From Ahaetulla prasina (taxonomy: Eukaryota; Chordata; Lepidosauria; Squamata; Colubridae), in contig NC_080546.1 in NCBI RefSeq assembly GCF_028640845.1, positions 16,093,520-16,157,519 on the forward strand: a stretch of DNA of 64,000 bases, in the 5' to 3' direction. The position numbers were made by a program, and so were the translations under genes. The notes below the pieces were generated by a model. It searched no databases. It saw only the letters and a list, made by a program, of their open reading frames with translations, and was not told the origin of the DNA. This document shows, one piece after another, positions 1 through 8,775 of the stretch (position 1 is the first letter of the stretch; each line of letters begins with the position of its first letter).

Positions 1-40
1 AGTCACCTAACTTCAAACAGTCACTAAATAAACTGCTACA

Positions 41-516
41 ATAGAATAGAATAGAATAGAATAGAATAGAATAGAATAGAATAGAATAGAATAGAATAGA
101 ATTTTTTATTGGCCAAGTGTGATTGGACACACAAGGAATTTGTCTTGGTGCATATGCTCTCAGTGTACATAAAAGAAAAGATACGTTCATCAAGGTACAA
201 CATTTACAACACAATTGATGATCAATATAGCAATATAAATCATAAGGATTGCCAGCAACAAGTTATAGTCATACAGTCATAAGTGGAAAGAGATTGGTGA
301 TGGGAACTATGGGAAGATTAATAGTAGTGCAGATTCAGTAAATAGTTTGACAGTGTTGATGGAATTATTTGTTTAGCAGAGTGATGGCCTTCGGGGAAAA
401 ACTGTTCTTGTGTCTAGTTGTTCTGGTGTGCAGTGCTCTATAGCGTCGTTTTGAGGGTAGGAGTTGAAACAGTTTATGTCCAGGATGCGAGGGATCTGCA
501 AATATTTTCACGGCCC
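41..516 (-). mobile_element. L3/CR1-type LINE 3' fragment with (AATAG)n tail
   Basis: Antisense copy. A pure AATAG array (41-102) is followed by the reverse complement of the LINE 3' end (TTTTTTATTGGCCAAGTG at 103) and then by the end of its ORF2. From about 515 down to 365 the minus strand encodes the ORF2 C-terminus, with the run PSHPGHKLFQLLPSKRRYR and the end SPKAITLLNK. This C-terminal block is typical of CR1-group LINEs. The element is 5'-truncated, and homology stops near 516. It is nearly identical to the copy at 3930-4325. Confidence 0.85.
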
Positions 517-578
517 TCTTCTTATTTATTTCTTTATGTGAATTTGCACAAAAGCTATACAGAAAGTCCTTTAAGATG

Positions 579-650
579 TGTGGAATTAAAACTCCCAAAA
601 TTCCCCAGCCAGCATTCTGGCTGAGGGAATTCTGGGAGTTGAAGGCCACA
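579..650. mobile_element. hAT-MITE palindrome fragment
   Basis: A short imperfect inverted repeat (AACTCCCAAAATTCCCCAGCC ... GGGAATTCTGGGAGTTGAAG, arms abbreviated) matches the centre of the palindromic hAT MITE that is complete at 23858-23992. The outer ends are missing. Confidence 0.6.
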
Positions 651-1541
651 GATAATAAAGCTGCCCAAATTAAGTTACACTGGTCTAGAATCATTGTAAT
701 CTTACTTGTTATACCAGCAGAAAAATGCAGAGAAGGAATGAGGGCAACAACTGAGCCATTGAAGAACAAACTACTGAGTCTGGGGAAAAATAAAGAATGT
801 AAGAAATACTCAAAATAACTCTCCCTGACTATGTTAAGAATAAGTTAAAGTACAAAGAGACTTTATCAGGCTTTTAAGATTCTGATAAAAAAAAAACCCT
901 CTATGACTGCAATAAATTGAATTTGAAAACTCCTAACAACTCCTGTTTCTTAACCTTGCCTGCTTCTAGGGGATAACAAGTACAATATTTACAAAACCCG
1001 TTTGAAAGCATAGCTTGTGGATTTAAAAATGTCATATTTCTGGAAGGATTTATAGTGAAACGTCTGGCTTAAATTAGCCTACTATCTGTATAGCTGCTGT
1101 ATAGTTTTTTAAAAAATATAGCAGCTATATTTGTATTTTTTTAAAAAATATGAGAATTCTAAGTCAGCTAGGGTTTTATCACAAAAGCTATAACTTAACT
1201 TTAATACCTAGAATTAAAAAACACTGGTTTAACATAAATCAATTGTGGAGGAGTGTATGAAAATGAAAAAAAAAACGCAGTAGAAATCAATTTTAACGGC
1301 CAAGTTTAATTGGGAGAAATATTACTTTTAGCTAAACACATAAATTGCTAAAGCCAAAACAAATGAACTATGGACAAAAGTACCATGATATTATGTGTGT
1401 GTATCTTATTGCTATGAAAGTCATATCATTCATACATTACATTTAGTTATAATATACTGTAGTTCATTAGATGGTGCTTAGAGTTTGTATAACCATGGTT
1501 TCTGTACTATGCAAACCATGCTAACTCATTCAATAAAGTTG
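651..1541. other. AT-rich non-coding stretch
   Basis: No gene, RNA or repeat is recognised. An imperfect hairpin lies at 1089-1128 (TATAGCTGCT ... AGCAGCTATA with a T6A6 centre). Confidence 0.5.
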
Positions 1542-2265
1542 AGGGGTCCCCAACCTTTCGGACCTCAGAGACCACTAAATTCATAATTTTAAATCCCGCG
1601 GACCACTGATATGATCTGCCTAATGACCGGCTGGGTGAGCATGGCTAGGCGGGCATGTGAGTGGGTGGACATGGCCGGCCTCTCTACTCACCCCTCCCCT
1701 CCCAGCCACTCCTCGCCTCTCCTCCCAGGCTCCTTAGAGCCCCAACAGGAAGCAGTTGTTGGAGCTAAGCAGCCACCATGATTAACAGTTGGCAAAACAG
1801 CTCAGTTCAAATTGGATCTGACCGAGGAGGCTCAGCAGAAGCATCTCACTGAGGACTAGGAGTATAGGTTTTTCAAGCAGAGGGAAGACCTGCAGGAGTG
1901 CAAGGCCAGGTACAGGTGCATGGGGGCCCAGTGGGCTAAGATGGTCAGCCAGTTCCAGGCCATGATGCAGTCCTACTGAAATGAGGCCCTTCGGCTCTTC
2001 CCCAGCAGCGGCACTTCCCTCCAGCCTTTGCCCAAAGCCCCGCACCAGGAGGCTGAAGCAGACCCCAAGTCAGAATTTCTGTCCCCCTCCAACCCACACA
2101 AGAAGACCCCGAAGGGGGAAGACTCTCTGCAGCAACACAAATGTTCATTCCACGTATCTGTCCCAAGGGCTATAGTTTGAGGACCCCTGGTTTAGTGCAA
2201 TATAAAAAATGCAAATAATTTTTCTGCAGACCACCAAAGTTTTCTCGCGGACTACTGTTTTGCTT
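1542..2265. mobile_element. hAT-like non-autonomous element with internal cargo
   Basis: The left end AGGGGTCCCCAACC (1542) is typical of hAT ends. A second end, TTTGAGGACCCCTGG, lies near 2177-2192. From 2196 to 2265 the sequence (GTGCAATATAAAAAATGC ... CAGACCACC ... CGCGGACTACTG) matches the right-hand side of the same family, so the structure is probably composite or rearranged. GC-rich cargo with a decayed reading frame lies at 1809-2147. No 8-bp target-site duplication was found. Confidence 0.6.
1809..2147 (+). pseudogene. Decayed ORF inside hAT remnant, function unknown
   Basis: Read from 1809, one frame stays open for 113 codons apart from stops at 1857 (TAG) and 1977 (TGA), with no frameshift. 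The product would be hydrophilic. It has an acidic and Gln-rich start, a probable helical run (QREDLQECKARYRC, then QFQAMMQSY) and a Pro/Ser/Lys-rich end. The composition looks protein-like and differs from the flanking AT-rich DNA. I do not recognise the family. It may be a gene piece captured by the transposon, or a remnant of an element-encoded protein. Confidence 0.45.
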
Positions 2266-2284
2266 ATGAAACAGGCTAAAGCCG

Positions 2285-2534
2285 TGATGGCGAACCTATG
2301 ACACACGTGCCCCAGGTGGCACACAGCGCCCTCTCTGTGGACACACGAGCTGTTGATCGAGCTCAGCTCCGCCGTGCATGTGCGTGCATCTCCTGCCAGC
2401 GCTGGTCATCAGGTCTCTGCCGCACATGTGTGGGGAGAGGGCACATGCGTGGGGGCCACACACACATTGCATTTTGGGAGTTCAGGCGCACGCTTTGGGT
2501 ACTGGATCTGGAAAAGGTTAGCCGTCACTGGCCT
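2285..2534 (+). mobile_element. hAT-like MITE
   Basis: The left end GTGATGGCGAACCTATG and right end AGGTTAGCCGTCACTGG form terminal inverted repeats of a common squamate MITE. The interior is rich in CA/TG and CpG (GCACATGCGTGGG). Its right half is included in the tandem duplication that begins near 2426. Confidence 0.7.
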
Positions 2535-2867
2535 AAAGCAAAAGCACTCCAGAATTTCCCCAAATTTAAATATGAATAATGTGACATAAGCAAGGACATA
2601 CAGTACATCAGAGAGGTGAGTTGAGAGAATAAAACAGAGAAAATATAAATCTGCCTTCTTCAACTTAGAGCCCTCCAGATACGAGACTTGGCTCAATATC
2701 TTGGGAGGAAAACTTGAAAAAGACTGCTTAAAATTAAAAGGGGAGCACAAAGAGAAAAAAAAATTACTTGTTTAGCTATTATAATTACTTAACATTAGAG
2801 AATTCTTAAATGATTGATCATTTCTAAATATTACATACTAAAAATAGTATTTTGACTTAGAATAACA

Positions 2868-3045
2868 AGAGTTGAAAGGGACCTTGGAGGTCTTCTAGTC
2901 CAACCCTCTGCTTAGACAGGAAACCCTACACCATTTCAGACAAAACGGTTATCCAACATCTTCTTTAAAACTTCCAGTGTTGGAGCATTCACAACTTCTG
3001 GAGGCAAGTTGTTCCACTTAATCCTTAAAGCGGTGATAACCTAAC
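2868..3045 (-). mobile_element. CR1 LINE 3' fragment
   Basis: Antisense CR1 3' region: TTGAAAGGGACCTTGGAGG, TCTAGTCCAACCCTCTGC and CACAACTTCTGGAGGCAAG match the form seen in the other CR1 copies at 28715 and 51485. It is part of the duplicated unit. Confidence 0.75.
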
Positions 3046-3544
3046 TTCCACTTTATTGTTCTATTTTAATTTCAAGCATGCAATAATTTTAAACCTCAAC
3101 AGCACTGGTAAGAGTCCAGACAAAGGTTTTTGTCCCCTCTTATTTTAAGATATTAGGCCAAACATTTGGCTTCAAAAACAAGGATGTAGGACCAATGGAA
3201 GATCTGTAGGGACACGATAAGATTCAACTGTTGAAGATTAAGACAGCTATTCATTTGATGAAAGATCTGCTGGGAGCAATTTAAATTGCAATGAGTTCCT
3301 TAGAGAAAGATCAGTATATAGATATATGAAACCAACCAACCAACCAATTTTCTCTCCACGATCTGTGACAGCAGGAACACCATCTCATCCCAAACATTGC
3401 TTCTGTATAGATTACTGGGAGACCTGTTTAAATGCATCTGCATTCTTCACAACCGTGTATTTTGTTATTGTATTCATCTATCTCTCCAAATTACTAAAAG
3501 TGTAGAATTGTTAAATTCTGCTAAGAAGTATTGCCAACATTCAA
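3046..3544. other. Non-coding part of duplicated unit
   Basis: AT-rich sequence with no recognised gene. It contains a short (AACC)n run near 3330-3345. The same sequence recurs at about 4561-5058. Confidence 0.5.
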
Positions 3545-3929
3545 ATGTGTGGGGAGGGGGCACATGCGTGGGGGCCACACACACATTGCATTTTGGGAGT
3601 TCAGGCGCACGCTTTGGGTACTGGATCTGGAAAAGGTTAGCCGTCACTGGCCTAAAGCAAAAGCACTCCAGAATTTCCCCAAATTTAAATATGAATAATG
3701 TGACATAAGCAAGGACATACAGTACATCAGAGAGGTGAGTTGAGAGAATAAAACAGAGAAAATATAAATCTGCCTTCTTCAACTTAGAGCCCTCCAGATA
3801 CGAGACTTGGCTCAATATCTTGGGAGGAAAACTTGAAAAAGACTGCTTAAAATTAAAAGGGGAGCACAAAGAGAAACAAAAATACTTGTTTAGCTATTAT
3901 AATTACTTAACATTAGAGAATTCTTAAAT

Positions 3930-4325
3930 AGAATAGAATAGAATAGAATTTTTTTTATTGGCCAAGTGTAATTGGACACACAAGGAATTTGTCTTGGTGC
4001 ATATGCTCTCAGTGTACATAAAAGAAAAGATACGTTCATCAAGGTACAACATTTACAACACAATTGATGATCAATATATCAATATAAATCATAAGGATTG
4101 CCAGCAACAAGTTATAGTCATACAGTCATAAGTGGAAAGAGATTGGTGATGGGAACTATGAGAAGATTAATAGTAGTGCAGATTCAGTAAATAGTCTGAC
4201 AGTGTTGAGGGAATTATTTGTTTAGCAGAGTGATGGCCTTCGGGAAAAAACTGTTCTTGTGTCTAGTTGTTCTGGTGTGCAGTGCTCTATAGCGTCGTTT
4301 TGAGGGTAGGAGTTGAAACAGTTTA
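3930..4325 (-). mobile_element. L3/CR1-type LINE insertion in duplicate copy 2
   Basis: A 396-bp antisense L3 3' fragment begins with three AATAG units. It sits exactly where copy 1 reads CTTAAATGATTGATC (about 2804-2818), so it either arrived after the duplication or was lost from copy 1. The target duplication is at most 2 bp (AT). The body is almost identical to 103-475. Confidence 0.85.
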
Positions 4326-4374
4326 TGATTGATCATTTCTAAATAGTACATACTAAAAATAGTATTTTGACTTA

Positions 4375-4560
4375 GAATAACAAGAGTTGAAAGGGACCTT
4401 GGAGGTCTTCTAGTCCAACCCTCTGCTTAGACAGGAAACCCTACACCATTTCAGACAAACGGTTATCCAACATCTTCTTTAAAACTTCCAGTGTTGGAGC
4501 ATTCACAACTTCTGGAGGCAAGTTGTTCCACTTAATCCTTAAAGCGGTGATAACCTAACT
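4375..4560 (-). mobile_element. CR1 LINE 3' fragment (duplicate)
   Basis: Second copy of the CR1 fragment at 2868-3045, carried in the tandem duplication. Confidence 0.75.
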
Positions 4561-5124
4561 TCCACTTTATTGTTCTATTTTAATTTCAAACATGCAATAA
4601 TTTTAAACCTCAACAGCACTGGTAAGAGTCCAGACAAAGGTTTTTGTTCCCTCTTATTTTAAGATATTAGGCCAAACATTTGGCTTCAAAAACAAGGATG
4701 TAGGACCAATGGAAGATCTGTAGGGACACGATATGATTCAACTGTTGAAGATTAAGACAGCTATTCATTTGATGAAAGGTCTGCTGGGAGCAATTTAAAT
4801 TGCAATGAGTTCCTTAGAGAAAGATCAGTATATAGATATATGAAACCAACCAACCAACCAATTTTCTCTCCACGATCTGTGACAGCAGGAACACCATCTC
4901 ATCCCAAACATTGCTTCTGTATAGATTACTGGGAGAGGTGTTTAAATGCATCTGCATTCTTCACAACCGTGTATTTTGTTATTGTATTCATCTATCTCTC
5001 CAAATTACTAAAAGTGTAGAATTGTTAAATTCTGCTAAGAAGTATTGCCAACATTCAAATGTGTGGGTTTTTTTTGCAAGGTTTAAACTCAAAGTCCCTC
5101 AGATATTTTGTCCGGGCAGAAAAC

Positions 5125-5640
5125 ATGCAAGAAAACATGCAAGAAAACATGCAAGAAAACATGCAAGAAAACATGCAAGAAAACATGCAAGAAAACATGC
5201 AAGAAAACATGCAAGAAAACATGCAAGAAAACATGCAAGAAAACATGCAAGAAAACATGCAAGAAAACATGCAAGAAAACATGCAAGAAAACATGCAAGA
5301 AAACATGCAAGAAAACATGCAAGAAAACATGCAAGAAAACATGCAAGAAAACATGCAAGAAAACATGCAAGAAAACATGCAAGAAAACATGCAAGAAAAC
5401 ATGCAAGAAAACATGCAAGAAAACATGCAAGAAAACATGCAAGAAAACATGCAAGAAAACATGCAAGAAAACATGCAAGAAAACATGCAAGAAAACATGC
5501 AAGAAAACATGCAAGAAAACATGCAAGAAAACATGCAAGAAAACATGCAAGAAAACATGCAAGAAAACATGCAAGAAAACATGCAAGAAAACATGCAAGA
5601 AAACATGCAAGAAAACATGCAAGAAAACATGCAAGAAAAC
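5125..5640. repeat. Perfect 12-bp minisatellite, 43 copies
   Basis: The unit ATGCAAGAAAAC is repeated 43 times with no visible mismatch (516 bp). The unit has no stop codon in any of the six frames, so open frames (MQEN, CKKT, ARKH; minus VFLH, FSCM, FLAC) span the array on both strands. These are consequences of the repeat, not evidence for a protein. An (AT)n run follows at 5641-5658. Two copies of the same unit occur at 7057-7080 in an L1 fragment. Confidence 0.97.
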
Positions 5641-5658
5641 ATATATATATATATATAT

Positions 5659-5950
5659 AACTGTAACTTTGTTGCCTGTATCCTTACGATTTATATTGAT
5701 ATTGTTTCCTGATTGCTTATTTGTACCCTATGACTATCATTAAGTGTTGTACCTTATAATACTTGATGAAGGTATCTTTTCTTTTACGTACACTGAGAGC
5801 ATATGCACCGAAGACAAGTTCCTTGTATGTCCAATCACACTTGGCCAATAAAGAATTCTATTCTATTCTATTCTATTCTATTCTATTCTATTCTATTCTA
5901 TTCTATTCTATTCTATTCTATTCTATTCTATGTCCTATCCTATTCTATTC
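5659..5950 (+). mobile_element. L3/CR1-type LINE 3' end with (ATTCT)n tail
   Basis: Sense copy of the L3 3' UTR (AACTTTGTTGCCTGTATCC ... TTGGCCAATAAAGAATTCT), followed from about 5857 by a pure ATTCT array to about 5931, then degenerate units. It is 5'-truncated, starting at the AT repeat. Confidence 0.85.
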
Positions 5951-5964
5951 TCTCTCTCTCTCTC

Positions 5965-5997
<33 letters not shown>

Positions 5998-5998
5998 C
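5950..5998. repeat. Compound (CT)n(CA)n microsatellite
   Basis: A CT run (5950-5966) is followed by a CA run (5969-5997), directly after the L3 ATTCT tail. Confidence 0.9.
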
Positions 5999-6375
5999 AC
6001 AAAGTAATTAAATATACTTTTTTCACCAAACTCTTCTTCAATCTATATTCAAGTGTAAAGAATAATTATCAGGTGCAAAAAAAATCAGGAACTAGGATAG
6101 AGTTCAAAGGTACTGCAAGTTTATTCCATGCTATCTATATACATGAATCTGAACTACTAATGCTCAAGGTGATTTGGTGCCAGATAAGAGTCAAGGGACT
6201 TCAAGAGGGCCTTTTCTGGGGCAAACTGATGATGCACTTGACCCCAACCTTGGGTTCAGCCTGGTCATTTAATCATATAACGACAGTCCAAAACATACTT
6301 AGGGACAAACACAGTGAATCTTAAGAATGTTCATGTAAAATTTAAAGAGCTTAATTGGACAAACACAGTTTAATA

Positions 6376-6694
6376 CAGGGGTGTCAAACTCGATTTAATT
6401 GAGGGCCGCATCAGGGTTGTGTTTGACTGGGGGGGGGCAGAATGGGTGTGGCCAGGGTGGGAATGGCCAGCTCAACGTCACTCATGTCAGGGGTTAGGCT
6501 ACGACAGCCTCCTGCATCCTTTGCCAGCGCAAATGGGGCTCAAAGTGCCGTGTGCAGCCCTTCCAAGCTCTGTTTTGCACTGGCAGAGGCACAGCGGGCC
6601 GGTCCTTCATTGTTTCCGGGGCGGCCCCACAGGCCAAATCTAAGCACCCCACAGGCCAGGTCCGGCCCCACGGGCCTTGAGTTTGACACCCCTG
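6376..6694. mobile_element. hAT MITE with 8-bp TSD GTTTAATA
   Basis: Terminal inverted repeats CAGGGGTGTCAAACTC and GAGTTTGACACCCCTG. A perfect 8-bp target-site duplication, GTTTAATA, flanks it (6368-6375 and 6695-6702). The interior is GC-rich and non-coding. The same family recurs at 24525-24832, 36294-37572 and 63893-64000. Confidence 0.92.
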
Positions 6695-7056
6695 GTTTAA
6701 TAGGACTGTACTATTCATTTTTTTCCAGTTCTGAATTTAGTAAAACCTGGTGACAGTCTAGGATTTTTTAAAAAAATGTATTTGGTCTCCTAAGATTCTG
6801 GTGAATGTTTTTAGAGTTGCCAGATTGAAAGCCAAATATTCACACGTAAACCAGTACACGTACTGAAATGACACACTCCTTTTCCAAGTGCCAATCAATT
6901 AACTTGCACAAGGTGACATCATGGAAATGTTTGGAGGTTCATTAAAATAGATACAATTTCAGTGATAAAATTAGAACAGGGTTTAGAATAGACCAGGGAA
7001 GATTAGACATGATCCATGTACAGAAAAGATAACGTCTGTTCAGAAATAAGGAACGC

Positions 7057-7385
7057 ATGCAAGAAAACATGCAAGAAAACATTTCTGGACAAGAAACGGA
7101 ATTCCTGTTGGGTATTTTACCAGAGCTACATAATAAAGGGAATATATATCTAATTTTACATGTGTTAACAGCAGCAAGAGTTGTTTTTGTACAACAGTGG
7201 AAAAATGAAGAGGTCCCTACAGATGGAAGTGTTATAAAAAAGATATTAGAATGCGCAGAGATGGATAGATTAACATTGAAAATAAAGGAGAAGGAAGAAA
7301 CAGAATATTTCTCAACATGGGATTTTTTTTGCCCAATGGCTAACTAGCAGAAACAGAGGTTAGAAACTAAAAAGATTAAGAGAAT
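7057..7385 (+). pseudogene. L1 ORF2 C-terminal fragment
   Basis: The frame from 7057 encodes an L1-like ORF2 tail: LTAARVVFVQQWKNEEVPT, then STWDFF near the end, about 96 residues to a stop at 7345-7347. It matches the ORF2 end of the minus-strand L1 at 46.2 kb (TAARLLIGQYWKKK). It starts with MQENMQENISG, two copies of the 12-mer that forms the array at 5125. No poly(A) tail or target duplication was found, so it is a truncated remnant. Confidence 0.75.
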
Positions 7386-7424
7386 GATTAATCATATAAC
7401 CAAAGCTTCTAATATGGTGTTCAC

Positions 7425-7510
7425 CATCACTGGTTTAGGGTCTCCTGCTTCAGCAGGGGGTTGGACTATAAGGCCTCCAAGATCCCTTCTGACTCTGTTA
7501 TTCTGTTATC
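7425..7510 (+). mobile_element. CR1 LINE 3' end
   Basis: Sense CR1 terminus: GGGTCTCCTGCTTCAGCAGG, GGTTGGACTATAAGGCCTCC, CTCTGTTATTCTGTTAT. It resembles the CR1 3' end at about 54600-54800. Confidence 0.75.
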
Positions 7511-7686
7511 TTCCTGCCTAGAAGTATGTCCTGCATGCAGGTAAAAGCAGCCATGCTTCCATCCTTGCCCTGGATTAAGTGGATCAATCCCAGTCAATAA
7601 GTTTCCCCAACAATGGAAAATTATTGGAAAATGAACTGCCAGGAAGTATCCTGCATCTGAAGGCAGCTCTTACAATGGTTCAACTA

Positions 7687-7890
7687 GCAGAGTGATGGCG
7701 AACGTTTTAGACACCGAGTGCCCAAACTGTGTGCGCGTGCACGCCCAAACTGAAAGATGTGCATGTGCACAAATGCACGGAGATGCGTTTGCGCATTCAC
7801 GGATATGCACACGCATGGGCATGCACGTGGACATGTGCAGACATGCACACATGTGCAGCAGAGACCCAGGCCGGGGCATCCCAACGTCGG
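7687..7890 (+). mobile_element. hAT-like MITE, left part
   Basis: GAGTGATGGCGAACGTTTTAGACACCGAGTGCCCA is the left end of the GTGATGGCGAACC family (sequence given in two parts: GAGTGATGGCGAACG, then TTTTAGACACCGAG). Interior with alternating CA/TG/CG (GCACATGTGCAG). The right end is absent, replaced by L2 sequence from about 7890. Confidence 0.6.
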
Positions 7891-8775
7891 CAGCACAGCA
7901 AGAAATAAGATCTTTTTACCAGGTTCGCCTGGTTCGCCAGTTGCGCCCCTTTCTAGACCGGGGTGCCCTATGCACAGTCACTCACGCGCTCGTTACATCT
8001 CGCTTGGATTACTGCAATGCTCTCTACATAGGGCTCCCCTTGAAGAGCATCCGGAGACTCAACTGGTCCAGAATGCGGCTGCGGGTGATAGAGGGAGCAC
8101 CTTTGGCTCCCATGTGACACCCTCCTGCGTAATCTGCACTGGCTCCCAGTGGTCTTCCGGGTTCACTTCAAGGTACTTGGTGACCATCTTCAAAGCGCCC
8201 ATGGCATAGGACCGGGATATTTACGGGACCGCCTACTGCCACCATTAGCCTCTCACCGACCAGTGCGCCTCACAGGAGGGACTCTCAGGTGCCGTCCGCC
8301 AGGCAGTGCCGACTGGCGACACCCAGGGGAAGGGCCTTCTCTGTGGGGGCTCCCACCCTCTGGAACGAGCTCCCCCCAGGATTACGTCAACTTCCCGACC
8401 TCCGAACCTTCCGCCGCAAGCTTAAGACACATCTATTTATCCGTGCAGGGCTGGCCTAGGGTTTGATTTTTTTATAAATTTAATTTTAATGGGGTTTTGT
8501 ATTATTATTTTTTTTGTTTACATTTATATCCCGCCCTTCTCCGAAGATTCAGGGCGGCTTACAGTGTATAACTACTATTATAGTTATAATAATAACTATT
8601 ATTTTAATACTATTTTAACTATAGTTTTAAATTTGGCCTAATGGAATAAGTTTTTTAAATGTTGTTTTAACATGTATTTATATTATATTTTATGTTTTAT
8701 AAGGCTGTAAACCGCCCTGAGTCCTTCGGGAGATAGGGCGATATAAAAGTTTGAATAATAAATAATAAATAACCG
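7890..8775 (+). mobile_element. L2-type LINE, 5'-truncated, degraded
   Basis: Sense 3' half of an L2-clade LINE. Broken frames encode its ORF2 C-terminal block (QVRLVRQLRPFLDR, VTHALVTSRLDYCNALY; later a GAPTLWNELP-like stretch). The tail TAAACCGCCCTGAGTCCTTC ends in (AATAA)n at about 8752-8775. Frameshifts break the frame several times. An antisense SINE 3' end (ATATCCCGCCCTTCTCCGAA, 8527) sits in the 3' UTR. Confidence 0.85.

Larger units (their letters stand above)
2426..5066. repeat. Tandem duplication, unit about 1.12 kb
   Basis: Copy 1 spans 2426-3544 and copy 2 spans 3545-5058. ATGTGTGGG occurs at 2426, 3545 and 5059, marking both breakpoints. The copies align at a 1119-bp offset with few mismatches. 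Copy 2 is longer only because of a 396-bp L3 insertion at 3930-4325. The shared unit contains the right half of a MITE and an antisense CR1 3' end. Confidence 0.9.

Noticed and set aside
5125..5640. CRISPR-like array
   Set aside because: Units are contiguous with no spacers, and the DNA is from a vertebrate.
4911..5743. Open frames of 180-250 codons on both strands across the 12-mer array
   Set aside because: The unit length is a multiple of three and has no stop in any frame, so all frames stay open automatically.
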